A DNA stretch of 33,890 bases from Roseburia sp. CAG:309 (GCA_000434115.1 FR894009.1:18027-51916); one strand, 5' to 3'. Positions 24,112-31,438 are shown, counted from the stretch's first letter. Notes: generated by a model from the sequence alone, not told the origin. Numbers and translations are program-made.

Positions 24112-24217
24112 AAGTCGTACTGACATACGAAGGAAATCCTGAGTAGGAAGGCGGTATAGTTCGAAATACATATTCGTGGCACGAAGTGTTGACGGTCGGC
24201 TTTTGTCGATCTTTTTT
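24112..24217 (+). ncRNA. Unclassified structured leader or small RNA (about 106 nt) upstream of the hydG pair
   Basis: A good promoter ends at 24105 and a hairpin with a T-run ends at 24217, defining a short RNA. Hairpins visible inside are TCGTA/TACGA (24115-24130), TCCT/AGGA around GAGT (24137-24148), GTAT/ATAC around a TTCGAA-containing loop (about 24154-24169) and TTCGTG/CACGAA arms (about 24173-24185). I see no long reading frame. It could be a riboswitch or attenuator for the regulator and hydG genes, or an independent small RNA. It does not match a riboswitch, T-box, SRP RNA or 6S RNA consensus that I can recall. The remaining gap to 24314 holds a perfect palindrome and a possible short uORF. 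Confidence 0.5.
24194..24217 (+). terminator. Intrinsic terminator inside the hydG-pair leader
   Basis: GGTCGGC pairs with GTCGATC (7 pairs with two G-U) around a TTTT loop, followed by six T. It lies about 100 bases before the coding start of the next gene, a typical place for an attenuator. The stem is modest, so some read-through is expected. Confidence 0.65.
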
Positions 24218-24260
24218 ATTGCTTTAAAGGATTGTTTAAGACAGTGAGAAGTGGAGGAAC

Positions 24261-24274
24261 CCATAACGTTATGG
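24261..24274. promoter_or_regulatory. Perfect 14-base palindrome before the TM1266-type gene
   Basis: CCATAACGTTATGG is a complete palindrome lying 40 bases before the regulator ATG. Such a site could bind a dimeric regulator, possibly the small ACT-domain protein encoded next (inference only). Its right half contains the ATG of a possible uORF. Confidence 0.4.
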
Positions 24275-24336
24275 ACATTGACTGCAAGCACAAAATACGG
24301 AAAGGAGGGATTGCATGGAAAAACGTGTCGCCGTGA
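24271..24336 (+). CDS. Possible 21-residue upstream ORF overlapping the regulator start
   Basis: ATG at 24271 opens 21 codons ending in TGA at 24334-24336, overlapping the regulator gene by 22 bases in another frame. GGAGGA (24253-24258) lies 12 bases before it. The peptide begins MDIDCKHKIRKGG. Nothing but the ribosome-site spacing supports translation, so this is weak; it could equally be chance. Confidence 0.2.
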   Translation: MDIDCKHKIRKGGIAWKNVSP

Positions 24337-24560
24337 TCGGAATCGTAGTAGAGAAAGAGGAATCCGCCGAAACCGTGAATGCCATACTGCATGAATATCG
24401 TGACGTGATTGTGGGAAGAATGGGGATTCCCTACCGGGAACGCGGATTGTCTGTGATCAGTGTGATCGTTGACGCACCCAATGCAACGATCAGCGCTATT
24501 TCAGGAAAACTTGGGATGACAGACGGAGTAACAAGCAAAGCGATTTATGCAACAAAATGA
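24315..24560 (+). CDS. TM1266-type ACT-domain regulator of the [FeFe]-hydrogenase system
   Basis: The 81-residue protein (beginning EKRVAVIGIVVEKEESAE) has an ACT-like alternation of strands and helices. It matches the TM1266 family, described as a putative iron-only hydrogenase system regulator because its genes sit beside hydrogenase maturation genes. Here it is followed 19 bases later by hydG, consistent with that role. It has no DNA-binding domain, so it probably senses a small molecule or works through a partner. The ribosome binding site is AAAGGAGGG. Confidence 0.85.
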   Translation: MEKRVAVIGIVVEKEESAETVNAILHEYRDVIVGRMGIPYRERGLSVISVIVDAPNATISAISGKLGMTDGVTSKAIYATK

Positions 24561-24579
24561 ATTGGAGGAAAAGGAAACT

Positions 24580-25998
24580 ATGTATAATCCAAAGTCGGGA
24601 AAAGCAACCGAATTTATCGATGATCAGGAGATATTGGAGTCTCTGGAATACGCACAAAAAAACAAAAATAATAAAGAAGTAATAGATGCAATATTAGAAA
24701 AGGCATCTGCTATGAAAGGCATTAGCCACAGGGAGGCAGCCGTATTATTAGAGTGTGAATTAGAAGAAGAAAACAAGAAAATAGAAAAATTGGCGAAAGA
24801 AATTAAACAGCGTTTTTATGGCAACCGAATCGTAATGTTTGCACCATTATATCTGTCAAATTACTGTGTCAATGGCTGCACCTATTGTCCATATCATCAT
24901 TGTAATGAGCATATCCGCAGAAAAAAACTGACACAGGATGAAATCCGGGACGAAGTGATAGCCTTGCAGGATATGGGACATAAGAGACTTGCCATCGAGG
25001 CAGGAGAAGATCCGGTCAACAATCCGATCGAGTATATTTTGGACAGCATTAAGACCATTTACAGTATCAAGCATAAAAATGGTGCGATCCGCCGCGTCAA
25101 TGTAAATATTGCTGCTACAACTGTAGAAAACTATCAGAAATTACATGATGCCGGTATCGGAACGTATATTTTGTTCCAGGAGACCTATAACAAAGAGAGT
25201 TATGAAAAACTGCATCCAACCGGTCCAAAACACAATTATGATTATCATACGGAAGCAATGGATCGTGCGATGGAGGGTGGTATCGACGACGTTGGACTTG
25301 GTGTATTGTTTGGCTTGGAAATGTATCGTTATGAACTTGTCGGGATCATTATGCATGCGGAGCATCTGGAAGCAAAATTTGGAGTTGGGCCGCATACCAT
25401 CAGCGTACCGCGAATCTGTCCGGCAGATGATATTGATCCGAGAGAATTTACGAATGCAATTTCCGATGAAATTTTTGAAAAAATTGTTGCGGTTATCCGA
25501 ATTGCCGTGCCATACACGGGTATGATCGTATCGACAAGAGAATCCCAGAAAACGCGTGAAAAAGTGCTCGGCCTCGGCATTTCACAGATCAGTGGAGGCT
25601 CCCGTACAAGTGTTGGCGGATATGTGGAGGAAGAAAAAGAAGAGGACAATTCCGCACAGTTTGATGTCAGCGACCGCAGAACTCTTGACGAAGTTGTCAA
25701 TTGGCTTCTTGAACTGGGGTATATTCCAAGTTTCTGTACAGCATGTTACCGCGAAGGAAGAACCGGCGACCGCTTTATGAAACTGTTGAAATCCGGACAG
25801 ATTGTCAACTGCTGCCAGCCAAATGCGCTGATGACATTAAAAGAGTATCTGGAGGATTATGCCAGCGATGACACCAAACAAAAAGGGGAAAAAGTTATCC
25901 AGAGAGAATTGGAAGTTATTACCAATCCGGTGGTAAAAGAAAAAGCAAGAGAATATATTGAAAATATTCACGAAGGCCAGAGAGATTTCCGGTTCTAA
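24580..25998 (+). CDS. hydG: [FeFe]-hydrogenase H-cluster maturase HydG (radical SAM)
   Basis: The 472-residue product has the radical-SAM cluster CX3CX2C in YCVNGCTYCPYHHCN (cysteines 96, 100 and 103). The second, C-terminal cluster site typical of HydG is present in FCTACYREGRTGDRF with the final cysteine in GQIVNCC. Sequence elsewhere (FQETYNKESYEKLHPTGPK) distinguishes it from ThiH. HydG cleaves tyrosine to give CO and cyanide for the hydrogenase active site. I chose ATG 24580 because GGAGG at 24564-24568 is well placed; an ATG at 24547 is in frame but overlaps the regulator gene. HydE, HydF and the hydrogenase are not in this window, so they must lie elsewhere. Confidence 0.96.
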   Translation: MYNPKSGKATEFIDDQEILESLEYAQKNKNNKEVIDAILEKASAMKGISHREAAVLLECELEEENKKIEKLAKEIKQRFYGNRIVMFAPLYLSNYCVNGCTYCPYHHCNEHIRRKKLTQDEIRDEVIALQDMGHKRLAIEAGEDPVNNPIEYILDSIKTIYSIKHKNGAIRRVNVNIAATTVENYQKLHDAGIGTYILFQETYNKESYEKLHPTGPKHNYDYHTEAMDRAMEGGIDDVGLGVLFGLEMYRYELVGIIMHAEHLEAKFGVGPHTISVPRICPADDIDPREFTNAISDEIFEKIVAVIRIAVPYTGMIVSTRESQKTREKVLGLGISQISGGSRTSVGGYVEEEKEEDNSAQFDVSDRRTLDEVVNWLLELGYIPSFCTACYREGRTGDRFMKLLKSGQIVNCCQPNALMTLKEYLEDYASDDTKQKGEKVIQRELEVITNPVVKEKAREYIENIHEGQRDFRF

Positions 25999-26008
25999 AA
26001 TAAATGCA

Positions 26009-26079
26009 TATGGTCTAATAATTGGCGAAACGGGATTTATCGTGAGATAACTCCCGTTTCTGTCAATTGCCAGACCATA
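26009..26079. repeat. Long imperfect hairpin between the convergent hydG and eda-like genes
   Basis: The outer arms TATGGTCT and AGACCATA and inner arms AAACGGGA and TCCCGTTT pair perfectly. The tip TTATC/GATAA closes a GTGA loop and there is partial AATTG pairing in between. The 71-base element fills the convergent gap. It has no T-run on either strand, so it is not a classical terminator. It may still end both transcripts or be a small dispersed repeat (REP/MITE-like). Confidence 0.6.
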
Positions 26080-26082
26080 AGT

Positions 26083-27048
26083 TTAGGCATTCAACGTCAA
26101 ATGAACGGCAAATCCGCCGAATTCTCCTTTGATATAAACAAAAGTCATAAAACCGTCTTTGTCGTATTTCGCAGTCGACATATCAAATTCGATGCCGCGC
26201 AGACCAAGATGGTATACAGCACGTTCTACGGAATTACATCCGACAGCGATATGTCCGTGGGTTCCTGCTCCCGGTGCTTTCATTACTTCGATTTTTTTGC
26301 CGCAGAAATACGATACGTCGATATTTTTCTGAGGGAAACCAAACATGGTAGTGAAAGCGTCTGCAGTATCCGCAGCCTCGGCATCATCGGCACAATTGAT
26401 ACCGATGTGTTTGACTTTAAAGCCAAGCATATGGTTGACAGCTTCACGTGTAAGAGCAGCGATATTGGTAAATTTATCGGCTGCAAGAAGCGAGGTGTCT
26501 ACCATCCAGCTTCCACCGCATGCGATAATACGGTCAAAGTCAAGGTATTCATTCAGGTTGGAAGAATTGATACCGCCGGTTGGCATAAATTTCATCTCCG
26601 TGTAAGGAGCAGCCATTGCTTTGATCAATTTCAGTCCGCCAATTGCCTCCGCCGGAAATACTTTAACGACATCCAGGCCAAGAGTAGCAGCTTTCTGTAC
26701 GTCGCTTGGTGTCGCACAGCCCGGCATTACCGGGATTTTTTTATTGATACAATATTTTACTAATTTTTCATCCATTCCGGGACTGACGATAAATTTGGCA
26801 CCGGCAGCTACAGCGCGGTCTACCTGCTCGGTTGTGATCACGGTGCCGGCTCCGATCACCATATCCGGATATTCTTCTGACATGATCTTGATTGCTTCCT
26901 CAGCGCAATCGGTTCGAAATGTCACTTCCGCACAAGGAAGTCCGCCGGTACAAAGAGCTTTGCCAAGCGGTCTGGCATCCTCGGCATGCTTCAATGCAAC
27001 TACGGGAACAATCCCGATCTTCGAAAGTGTAACTAATACATCGTTCAT
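26083..27048 (-). CDS. KDPG/KHG aldolase fused to a C-terminal VOC (glyoxalase-like) domain
   Basis: Residues 1-210 are an Eda-type class I aldolase: catalytic Glu41 in EVTFRT, GAGTVIT, PGCATPSD, Schiff-base Lys129 in VVKVFPAE and MPTGGI. Residues about 213-321 are a second module with beta-alpha-beta repeats and histidines in VKHIGIN and THGHIAVG, which resembles a vicinal-oxygen-chelate (VOC) domain. Stand-alone Eda is about 210 residues, so this is a fusion. The aldolase splits KDPG into pyruvate and glyceraldehyde-3-phosphate, the last step of hexuronate breakdown begun by uxaC here. The role of the VOC part is unknown. AAGGAGG precedes the ATG, and a promoter is visible upstream. Confidence 0.9.
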   Translation of the reverse strand: MNDVLVTLSKIGIVPVVALKHAEDARPLGKALCTGGLPCAEVTFRTDCAEEAIKIMSEEYPDMVIGAGTVITTEQVDRAVAAGAKFIVSPGMDEKLVKYCINKKIPVMPGCATPSDVQKAATLGLDVVKVFPAEAIGGLKLIKAMAAPYTEMKFMPTGGINSSNLNEYLDFDRIIACGGSWMVDTSLLAADKFTNIAALTREAVNHMLGFKVKHIGINCADDAEAADTADAFTTMFGFPQKNIDVSYFCGKKIEVMKAPGAGTHGHIAVGCNSVERAVYHLGLRGIEFDMSTAKYDKDGFMTFVYIKGEFGGFAVHLTLNA

Positions 27049-27070
27049 TGAAAAACCTCCTTTTCCCTCT

Positions 27071-27100
27071 AGTATAACCGATTTTGTAAACAGATGTCAA
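27071..27100 (-). promoter_or_regulatory. Promoter for the KDPG aldolase gene
   Basis: On the minus strand a perfect TTGACA (27100-27095) and TATACT (27076-27071) are separated by 18 bases. The start would fall close to the AAGGAGG site, giving a very short leader. Confidence 0.75.
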
Positions 27101-27114
27101 TGGAGAAAAATTCG

Positions 27115-27143
27115 TTGCTATTTTCCCACCAAAAGAGTATACT
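27115..27143 (+). promoter_or_regulatory. Promoter for the hypothetical-truA operon, with flanking inverted repeat
   Basis: TTGCTA (27115-27120) and TATACT (27138-27143) are 17 bases apart, back to back with the aldolase promoter. A 7-base inverted repeat CCACCAA (27126-27132) and TTGGTGG (27155-27161) brackets the -10 box and the start-proximal region, possibly an operator. Confidence 0.65.
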
Positions 27144-27166
27144 AATAAAAGAGGTTGGTGGTAAAA

Positions 27167-27598
27167 ATGTTTTCGGAAATTTATTATTCTAAAAAGACAG
27201 GAGAACCAGTGCAGGTCGTTGTAAAGTGCAGTATATTGCCGGATGAGATCCCGGGGATCTGTTTTCAGCAAATGAGTGGAGAATTTGCTTGCTATGTCTG
27301 GGATGTGGAACATTTCAAAGCAAATTATCAAAAAGAAAAAGTGCAGATAAAAGAAGAGACAGAGCCGAAGCCCAAGGAAGAAATTTCGGATCTGGTTCGT
27401 TTTCTCGATGCGGATACTTACCGCGAAAAAATGAAAATATTGGAAAGTATGAAAGACGACTTAAATGAGCATATTTTAAATAATATGGCAGTGAGTCTGG
27501 ATCTTTCCCTGGAAGATGGTGTGGACGGATATTCCTTCCTGATGTCCGAACTTAAGATACGAAGCCGTTTTGAGGGCAAGCGAGGAGAGCGATTATGA
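27167..27598 (+). CDS. Hypothetical protein upstream of truA
   Basis: The product has 143 residues and I do not recognise the family. Residues 1-60 look like a small beta-domain (FSEIYYSKKTGEPVQVVVKC, then GICFQQMSGEFACYVWD). A Lys/Glu-rich linker and an alpha-helical C-terminus (YREKMKILESMKDDLNEHIL) follow. The ATG at 27167 follows GGTTGGTGG. It overlaps truA by four bases (ATGA), so the two are translated together. That pairing hints at an RNA-related role but is not proof. No membrane segment or signal peptide. Confidence 0.75.
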   Translation: MFSEIYYSKKTGEPVQVVVKCSILPDEIPGICFQQMSGEFACYVWDVEHFKANYQKEKVQIKEETEPKPKEEISDLVRFLDADTYREKMKILESMKDDLNEHILNNMAVSLDLSLEDGVDGYSFLMSELKIRSRFEGKRGERL

Positions 27599-28338
27599 AT
27601 TACCGAATGCAGATACAATACGATGGTGCGCGGTACCGTGGCTGGCAGAGACAGGCGGCGACCGGCGATACGATCCAGGGAAAACTGGAAGCGATACTTA
27701 CCAGACGGTTTGGAAGAAATATTGAAATTGACGGTGCAAGCCGTACGGACGCCGGGGTTCACGCATTGGCACAGATTGCCAATTTTCACGTAGCAGACGA
27801 TGAGGCGGTGGAGCCGGAGGAACTTCAAAAATATATCAATCAATATTTGCCGGAAGACATCGCCGTTACCGGTGTAGTGGCGGCGGGTGAGCGGTTTCAC
27901 AGCCGGCTTAATGCGACGGGAAAAACCTACGAATATCATTTGATCCCATATGGTACATACGATGTCTTTGCACGAAAATACGCGTGGCAGATGACGGAAC
28001 CGCTTGACATCGAAGCCATGCGGGAAGCAGCGGGACATGTACTTGGAAGTCATGATTTCCGCGGTTTTTGTACCAAGGCAGCAAAGAAAAAATCGACCAT
28101 CCGCACAATCCGGCTTTTGGAAATCTATGAGACAAAAAACGAAATTGTCATAGAGATTACCGGCAATGGATTTTTGTACAATATGGTGCGTATTCTCGTC
28201 GGAACTCTTGTGGAAGTCGGCATGGGGTTGCGAAAAGCGGATGAGATCCCGACGATTTTGGAGAAAAAAGAACGCCGGTATGCAGGCGAGACAGCGCCGG
28301 CATGCGGACTATTTTTAAAACAAATTTACTATGAATAA
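27595..28338 (+). CDS. truA: tRNA pseudouridine(38-40) synthase
   Basis: The 247-residue product has the TruA catalytic motif GASRTDAGVHALAQIANF with the nucleophilic Asp near residue 53. YDGARYRGWQRQ is at the N-terminus, and FLYNMVRILVGTLVEVG near residues 190-208 is the conserved C-terminal element. It makes pseudouridine at positions 38-40 of the tRNA anticodon arm. Normal length. It overlaps the preceding hypothetical gene and is followed after 14 bases by a small gene. Confidence 0.97.
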   Translation: MNYRMQIQYDGARYRGWQRQAATGDTIQGKLEAILTRRFGRNIEIDGASRTDAGVHALAQIANFHVADDEAVEPEELQKYINQYLPEDIAVTGVVAAGERFHSRLNATGKTYEYHLIPYGTYDVFARKYAWQMTEPLDIEAMREAAGHVLGSHDFRGFCTKAAKKKSTIRTIRLLEIYETKNEIVIEITGNGFLYNMVRILVGTLVEVGMGLRKADEIPTILEKKERRYAGETAPACGLFLKQIYYE

Positions 28339-28352
28339 AAGGAAGCGGTCGT

Positions 28353-28583
28353 ATGAGAGAAATGGAATTTAAAATGGAGCGGGAAGGCCTTGTCAAACCG
28401 GGTGAAAAAATCCGGGTGACAGAAGGTGTACTGCCGAGTGCGTATTATTATACTATCATACCGGCGGTTGCCATGTCGGGAAATATCGCATTTTCCGACC
28501 GGCTGAAAAACCGCGAAGGTGTGGTAAAAGATGTAGTTGAAAATGAAAAAGGCTATTATGTGATAGCCGAATTTGATGAATAA
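28353..28583 (+). CDS. Small hypothetical protein (76 residues)
   Basis: I do not recognise this protein. It begins REMEFKMEREGLVKPGEKIR and has a run of beta-strand-like segments (VLPSAYYYTIIPAVAM, AFSDRL, GVVKDVVENEKGYYVIAEFDE). This suggests a small all-beta fold. No signal peptide or membrane segment. The AAAGGAAG site, the tight spacing between truA and the aminopeptidase gene, and the consistent strand support a real gene. Function unknown. Confidence 0.7.
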   Translation: MREMEFKMEREGLVKPGEKIRVTEGVLPSAYYYTIIPAVAMSGNIAFSDRLKNREGVVKDVVENEKGYYVIAEFDE

Positions 28584-28597
28584 ATGGAGGAATGAAC

Positions 28598-29989
28598 ATG
28601 GAACGCAAAAAAGCATGGAATGGATATGAAACAGAAGAATTGAAAAAAGTGGATGCGTTAAATCAGGAATACCGCACATTTTTGAATGAGGGAAAAACCG
28701 AGCGCGAATGTGTGAAACTGGCTGTGAAAATGGCAGAAGAGGCAGGATACCGCGATTTAAAAGAGGTTATTGCCAAAAAAGAGACATTGAAGGCAGGAGA
28801 CAAAGTGTACGCTGTCGGCATGAAAAAAATGATCTCTCTTTTCCAGATCGGAAAGAAACCGTTGGAAGAAGGAATGGCAATCCTTGGCGCGCACATTGAC
28901 TCCCCACGTTTGGATATTAAACAGAATCCGTTGTACGAAGAGGGCGGTTTTGCTTATCTTGACACCCATTATTATGGTGGAATCAAAAAATATCAATGGG
29001 TGACACTGCCGCTTGCCATCCACGGTGTGATCGCGAAAAAAGACGGAACGGTTGTCGATGTCAAAATCGGAGAGGATAAAGAGGATCCGGTATTTTGCGT
29101 GACAGACCTTTTGATTCATCTTTCTGCGGACCGCATGGAAAAGAAGGCAAATAAAGTGATCGAGGGAGAAGAACTGGATCTGTTATTTGGAAGCAAGCCA
29201 CTTAAAGGCAAAGAAAAAGAAGCGGTAAAAGAAAGTGTTCTTGCACTTTTAAAAGAAAAATATGACATGGAAGAAGAAGACTTTTTGTCGGCAGAATTGG
29301 AAATTGTGCCGGCAGGAGAAGCGCGTGAAGCCGGTATTGACACCAGCATGATCATGGGTTACGGACAGGACGACCGTGTCTGTGCATTTACGTCTCTGAA
29401 AGCAATGCTCGAGGTCGAAGGCACGGAATATACGACATGTTGTCTCCTTGTAGATAAGGAAGAAATTGGAAGCGTCGGAGCGACCGGAATGCAGTCGAAA
29501 ACATTTGAAAATACGGTGGCTGAGATCCTTGCCTGCATGGGCGAATACAGTGATCTTGCCGTCCGCCGCTGCCTTGCCAATTCCAAAATGCTTTCTTCGG
29601 ATGTAAGTGCCGCTTTTGATCCGACATTTAAGTCTGCGTATGAGCCGAAAAATGCTGCTTATTTTGGAAAAGGAATGGTATTTAACAAATTTACCGGTTC
29701 CCGTGGAAAATCCGGAAGTAACGATGCCAATGCCGAATATATCGCAGGCATCCGTCACATTCTGGACGAAAAAAATGTTGTGTATCAGACGGCAGAACTT
29801 GGAAAAGTAGATGTCGGTGGAGGCGGAACCATCGCCTATATCATGGCACTTTATGGCATGGAAGTGATTGACTGCGGGGTTGCCGTTCTCAATATGCATG
29901 CTCCTTGGGAAATCGTCAGCAAGGCAGATGTCTATGAGACGAAAAAAGGTTATATTGTATTTTTGGAAGATGCATTTTCAGTAAAATAA
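28598..29989 (+). CDS. M18-family aminopeptidase
   Basis: The start is placed at ATG 28598, 8 bases after GGAGG; the ATG at 28592 is too close to it. The 463-residue product has the M18 metal and catalytic motifs: AHIDSPRLDIK (metal His, Asp), GYGQDDRVCAF, VDKEEIGSVGATG (catalytic Glu pair), and LNMHAPWEIVSKADVYET (final His). These are cytoplasmic zinc aminopeptidases, some specific for acidic N-termini, others (Lap4-like) broader. It ends the truA operon, with a strong terminator 24 bases after the stop. Confidence 0.95.
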   Translation: MERKKAWNGYETEELKKVDALNQEYRTFLNEGKTERECVKLAVKMAEEAGYRDLKEVIAKKETLKAGDKVYAVGMKKMISLFQIGKKPLEEGMAILGAHIDSPRLDIKQNPLYEEGGFAYLDTHYYGGIKKYQWVTLPLAIHGVIAKKDGTVVDVKIGEDKEDPVFCVTDLLIHLSADRMEKKANKVIEGEELDLLFGSKPLKGKEKEAVKESVLALLKEKYDMEEEDFLSAELEIVPAGEAREAGIDTSMIMGYGQDDRVCAFTSLKAMLEVEGTEYTTCCLLVDKEEIGSVGATGMQSKTFENTVAEILACMGEYSDLAVRRCLANSKMLSSDVSAAFDPTFKSAYEPKNAAYFGKGMVFNKFTGSRGKSGSNDANAEYIAGIRHILDEKNVVYQTAELGKVDVGGGGTIAYIMALYGMEVIDCGVAVLNMHAPWEIVSKADVYETKKGYIVFLEDAFSVK

Positions 29990-30012
29990 GATCTGTTGAA
30001 AATAGTTTTGCT

Positions 30013-30052
30013 TCGAGGCATGGATCATCGCGGTTCGTGTCTCGATTTTTTT
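30013..30052 (+). terminator. Rho-independent terminator after the M18 aminopeptidase gene
   Basis: TCGAGGCATGGA pairs with TTCGTGTCTCGA (12 pairs with several G-U) around a nine-base loop, followed by seven T. Confidence 0.92.
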
Positions 30053-30069
30053 GTCCGAAAAACGATATC

Positions 30070-30098
30070 TTGACAATAGCCGGCTTCCCTCGTATGAT
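30070..30098 (+). promoter_or_regulatory. Promoter for the pseudokinase gene
   Basis: A perfect TTGACA (30070-30075) and TATGAT (30093-30098) are 17 bases apart, directly after the preceding terminator. The start would lie about 30 bases before the gene. Confidence 0.8.
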
Positions 30099-30134
30099 AG
30101 GCTTACAATCATAAAAGAAGGGGAAATGTATAGG

Positions 30135-31325
30135 ATGATTCAAAGGGATAGTCTGACGGAAAACATGATATTACAGGGACGTTATGAAGTAAGAAAAGCC
30201 ACACATACGACACAGGTAGAACGGGATTATGATGTATACGACCGAGAGGAAAAGAAAGAGTATCAGGTAAAGGAATTTTATCCGTCAAATTACTGCAGCA
30301 GGGGAGCAGACGGGCAAACAGTCATCGTGCGTGGAGCACGAAACCAATCTGTCTTTGAGCAGTCAAAGGAATGGTTTGCGCAGGCCTACCGACAGATTGC
30401 CGCCGGTACGAAAACAAAGGGATTCCCGAAAGCAGTGCGCCTGTTTTCGGAAAATAATACGATTTATGTCATTTTAGAAAAATCGGATGGCGGGAGGCTT
30501 TCTGAGCAGATTCGGCATGCCGGCGGAAAATTGTCTTATGCCGAAAGTGTGCCCATCCTGCGCGCAATTGTGGAAACCTTACTGCAAATGCAGCCACCGA
30601 AGGGGTATTTGCCTCAAATTTCCAAAGAAAGCATATTGCTCTTAAAAAAACAGAATAAAACAGAGGTCATATTTACGGACATTGTGCAGAAAGAAGATGT
30701 TATCTATTCTGTGGGGAGTCTCTGGGCTGAGATGCTGACAGGATTATGCCCTCAGACATCATCCCTGCGTGCCCCGTCAGAGTTGGGAGTGCAGCTGCCG
30801 GATGAAGCGGAGCGGATGATATTACGGTGCTTGGAAAAGAATACAGAAAACAGGGTGTCTTTGGAGGAACTTCTTTCGATTCTCCCGCGGGGAAGAAAGG
30901 AGAGGATCGTGCTTACGAAAAAACAAGTTTTATTAGCTGTCACTGCGCTGATCTTTGCGATAGCAGCATGGAAAAGTCTGCTTCCGAAAGAGAAAGAAGT
31001 TTTGGTCGCGGAAAAGCAATCCTTTTTGACAGAAACGGCAGATGTGGAAAGGGTTGTGTCGTCACCTGTATCGCCGGGAGCGATTCAAGTGGGTGTGGCA
31101 AGTGCGCCGGCGATAACGGAGGAGGCTGTAAGCAGGGTGGTTTTAGAAGAGGTCCCGATAAATACGCCGGAGCAAACACCCGGGAAGACGAAAAAGATAA
31201 AACAGAAACAAAATAAGAAGAACAAAAAGAAGAGTGGGGAAGAAAGGCAAAATAAGGTGGAGCAATCCATTGTAGCACCGAGTAAACCACATAAGCAGAA
31301 GTCGGATTTGTTTGATTTTTGGTAA
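30135..31325 (+). CDS. Membrane-anchored protein-kinase-like protein with degenerate active site (pseudokinase)
   Basis: The 396-residue product has the outline of a Clostridia Ser/Thr kinase. LQGRYEVRKA is at the N-terminus, the ATP-site lysine is in YQVKEFYPSNYCSRG (Lys46), helix F is in GSLWAEMLTG (about 194-203) and the helix-I arginine is in CLEKNTENRVSLEELL. But the glycine-rich loop is absent, the HRD loop is replaced by GYLPQISKESILL (about 157-169), and the DFG position reads IFTDIV. A membrane segment (about 265-280) follows the kinase-like domain, then an acidic or neutral stretch and a Lys-rich tail (KKIKQKQNKKNKKK). Start: ATG 30135, at a better distance from AAGGGG than ATG 30126. 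I infer a non-catalytic scaffold or sensor. Confidence 0.75.
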   Translation: MIQRDSLTENMILQGRYEVRKATHTTQVERDYDVYDREEKKEYQVKEFYPSNYCSRGADGQTVIVRGARNQSVFEQSKEWFAQAYRQIAAGTKTKGFPKAVRLFSENNTIYVILEKSDGGRLSEQIRHAGGKLSYAESVPILRAIVETLLQMQPPKGYLPQISKESILLLKKQNKTEVIFTDIVQKEDVIYSVGSLWAEMLTGLCPQTSSLRAPSELGVQLPDEAERMILRCLEKNTENRVSLEELLSILPRGRKERIVLTKKQVLLAVTALIFAIAAWKSLLPKEKEVLVAEKQSFLTETADVERVVSSPVSPGAIQVGVASAPAITEEAVSRVVLEEVPINTPEQTPGKTKKIKQKQNKKNKKKSGEERQNKVEQSIVAPSKPHKQKSDLFDFW

Positions 31326-31438
31326 AATAGGGGAAAATTATAAAGCTATAACAAAAAAGTTATTGAGGAAACGGGAATAACTACTGTACTTTATGGCAAA
31401 AACATGTTATTCTGGAAATGGAGAAAGGAGGTTGCTAG

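Noticed and set aside
24112..24217. Leader compared with recalled SRP RNA, 6S RNA, T-box and common riboswitch signatures
   Set aside because: None of the conserved sequence blocks I know fits. I keep it as unclassified; a family search was not possible here.
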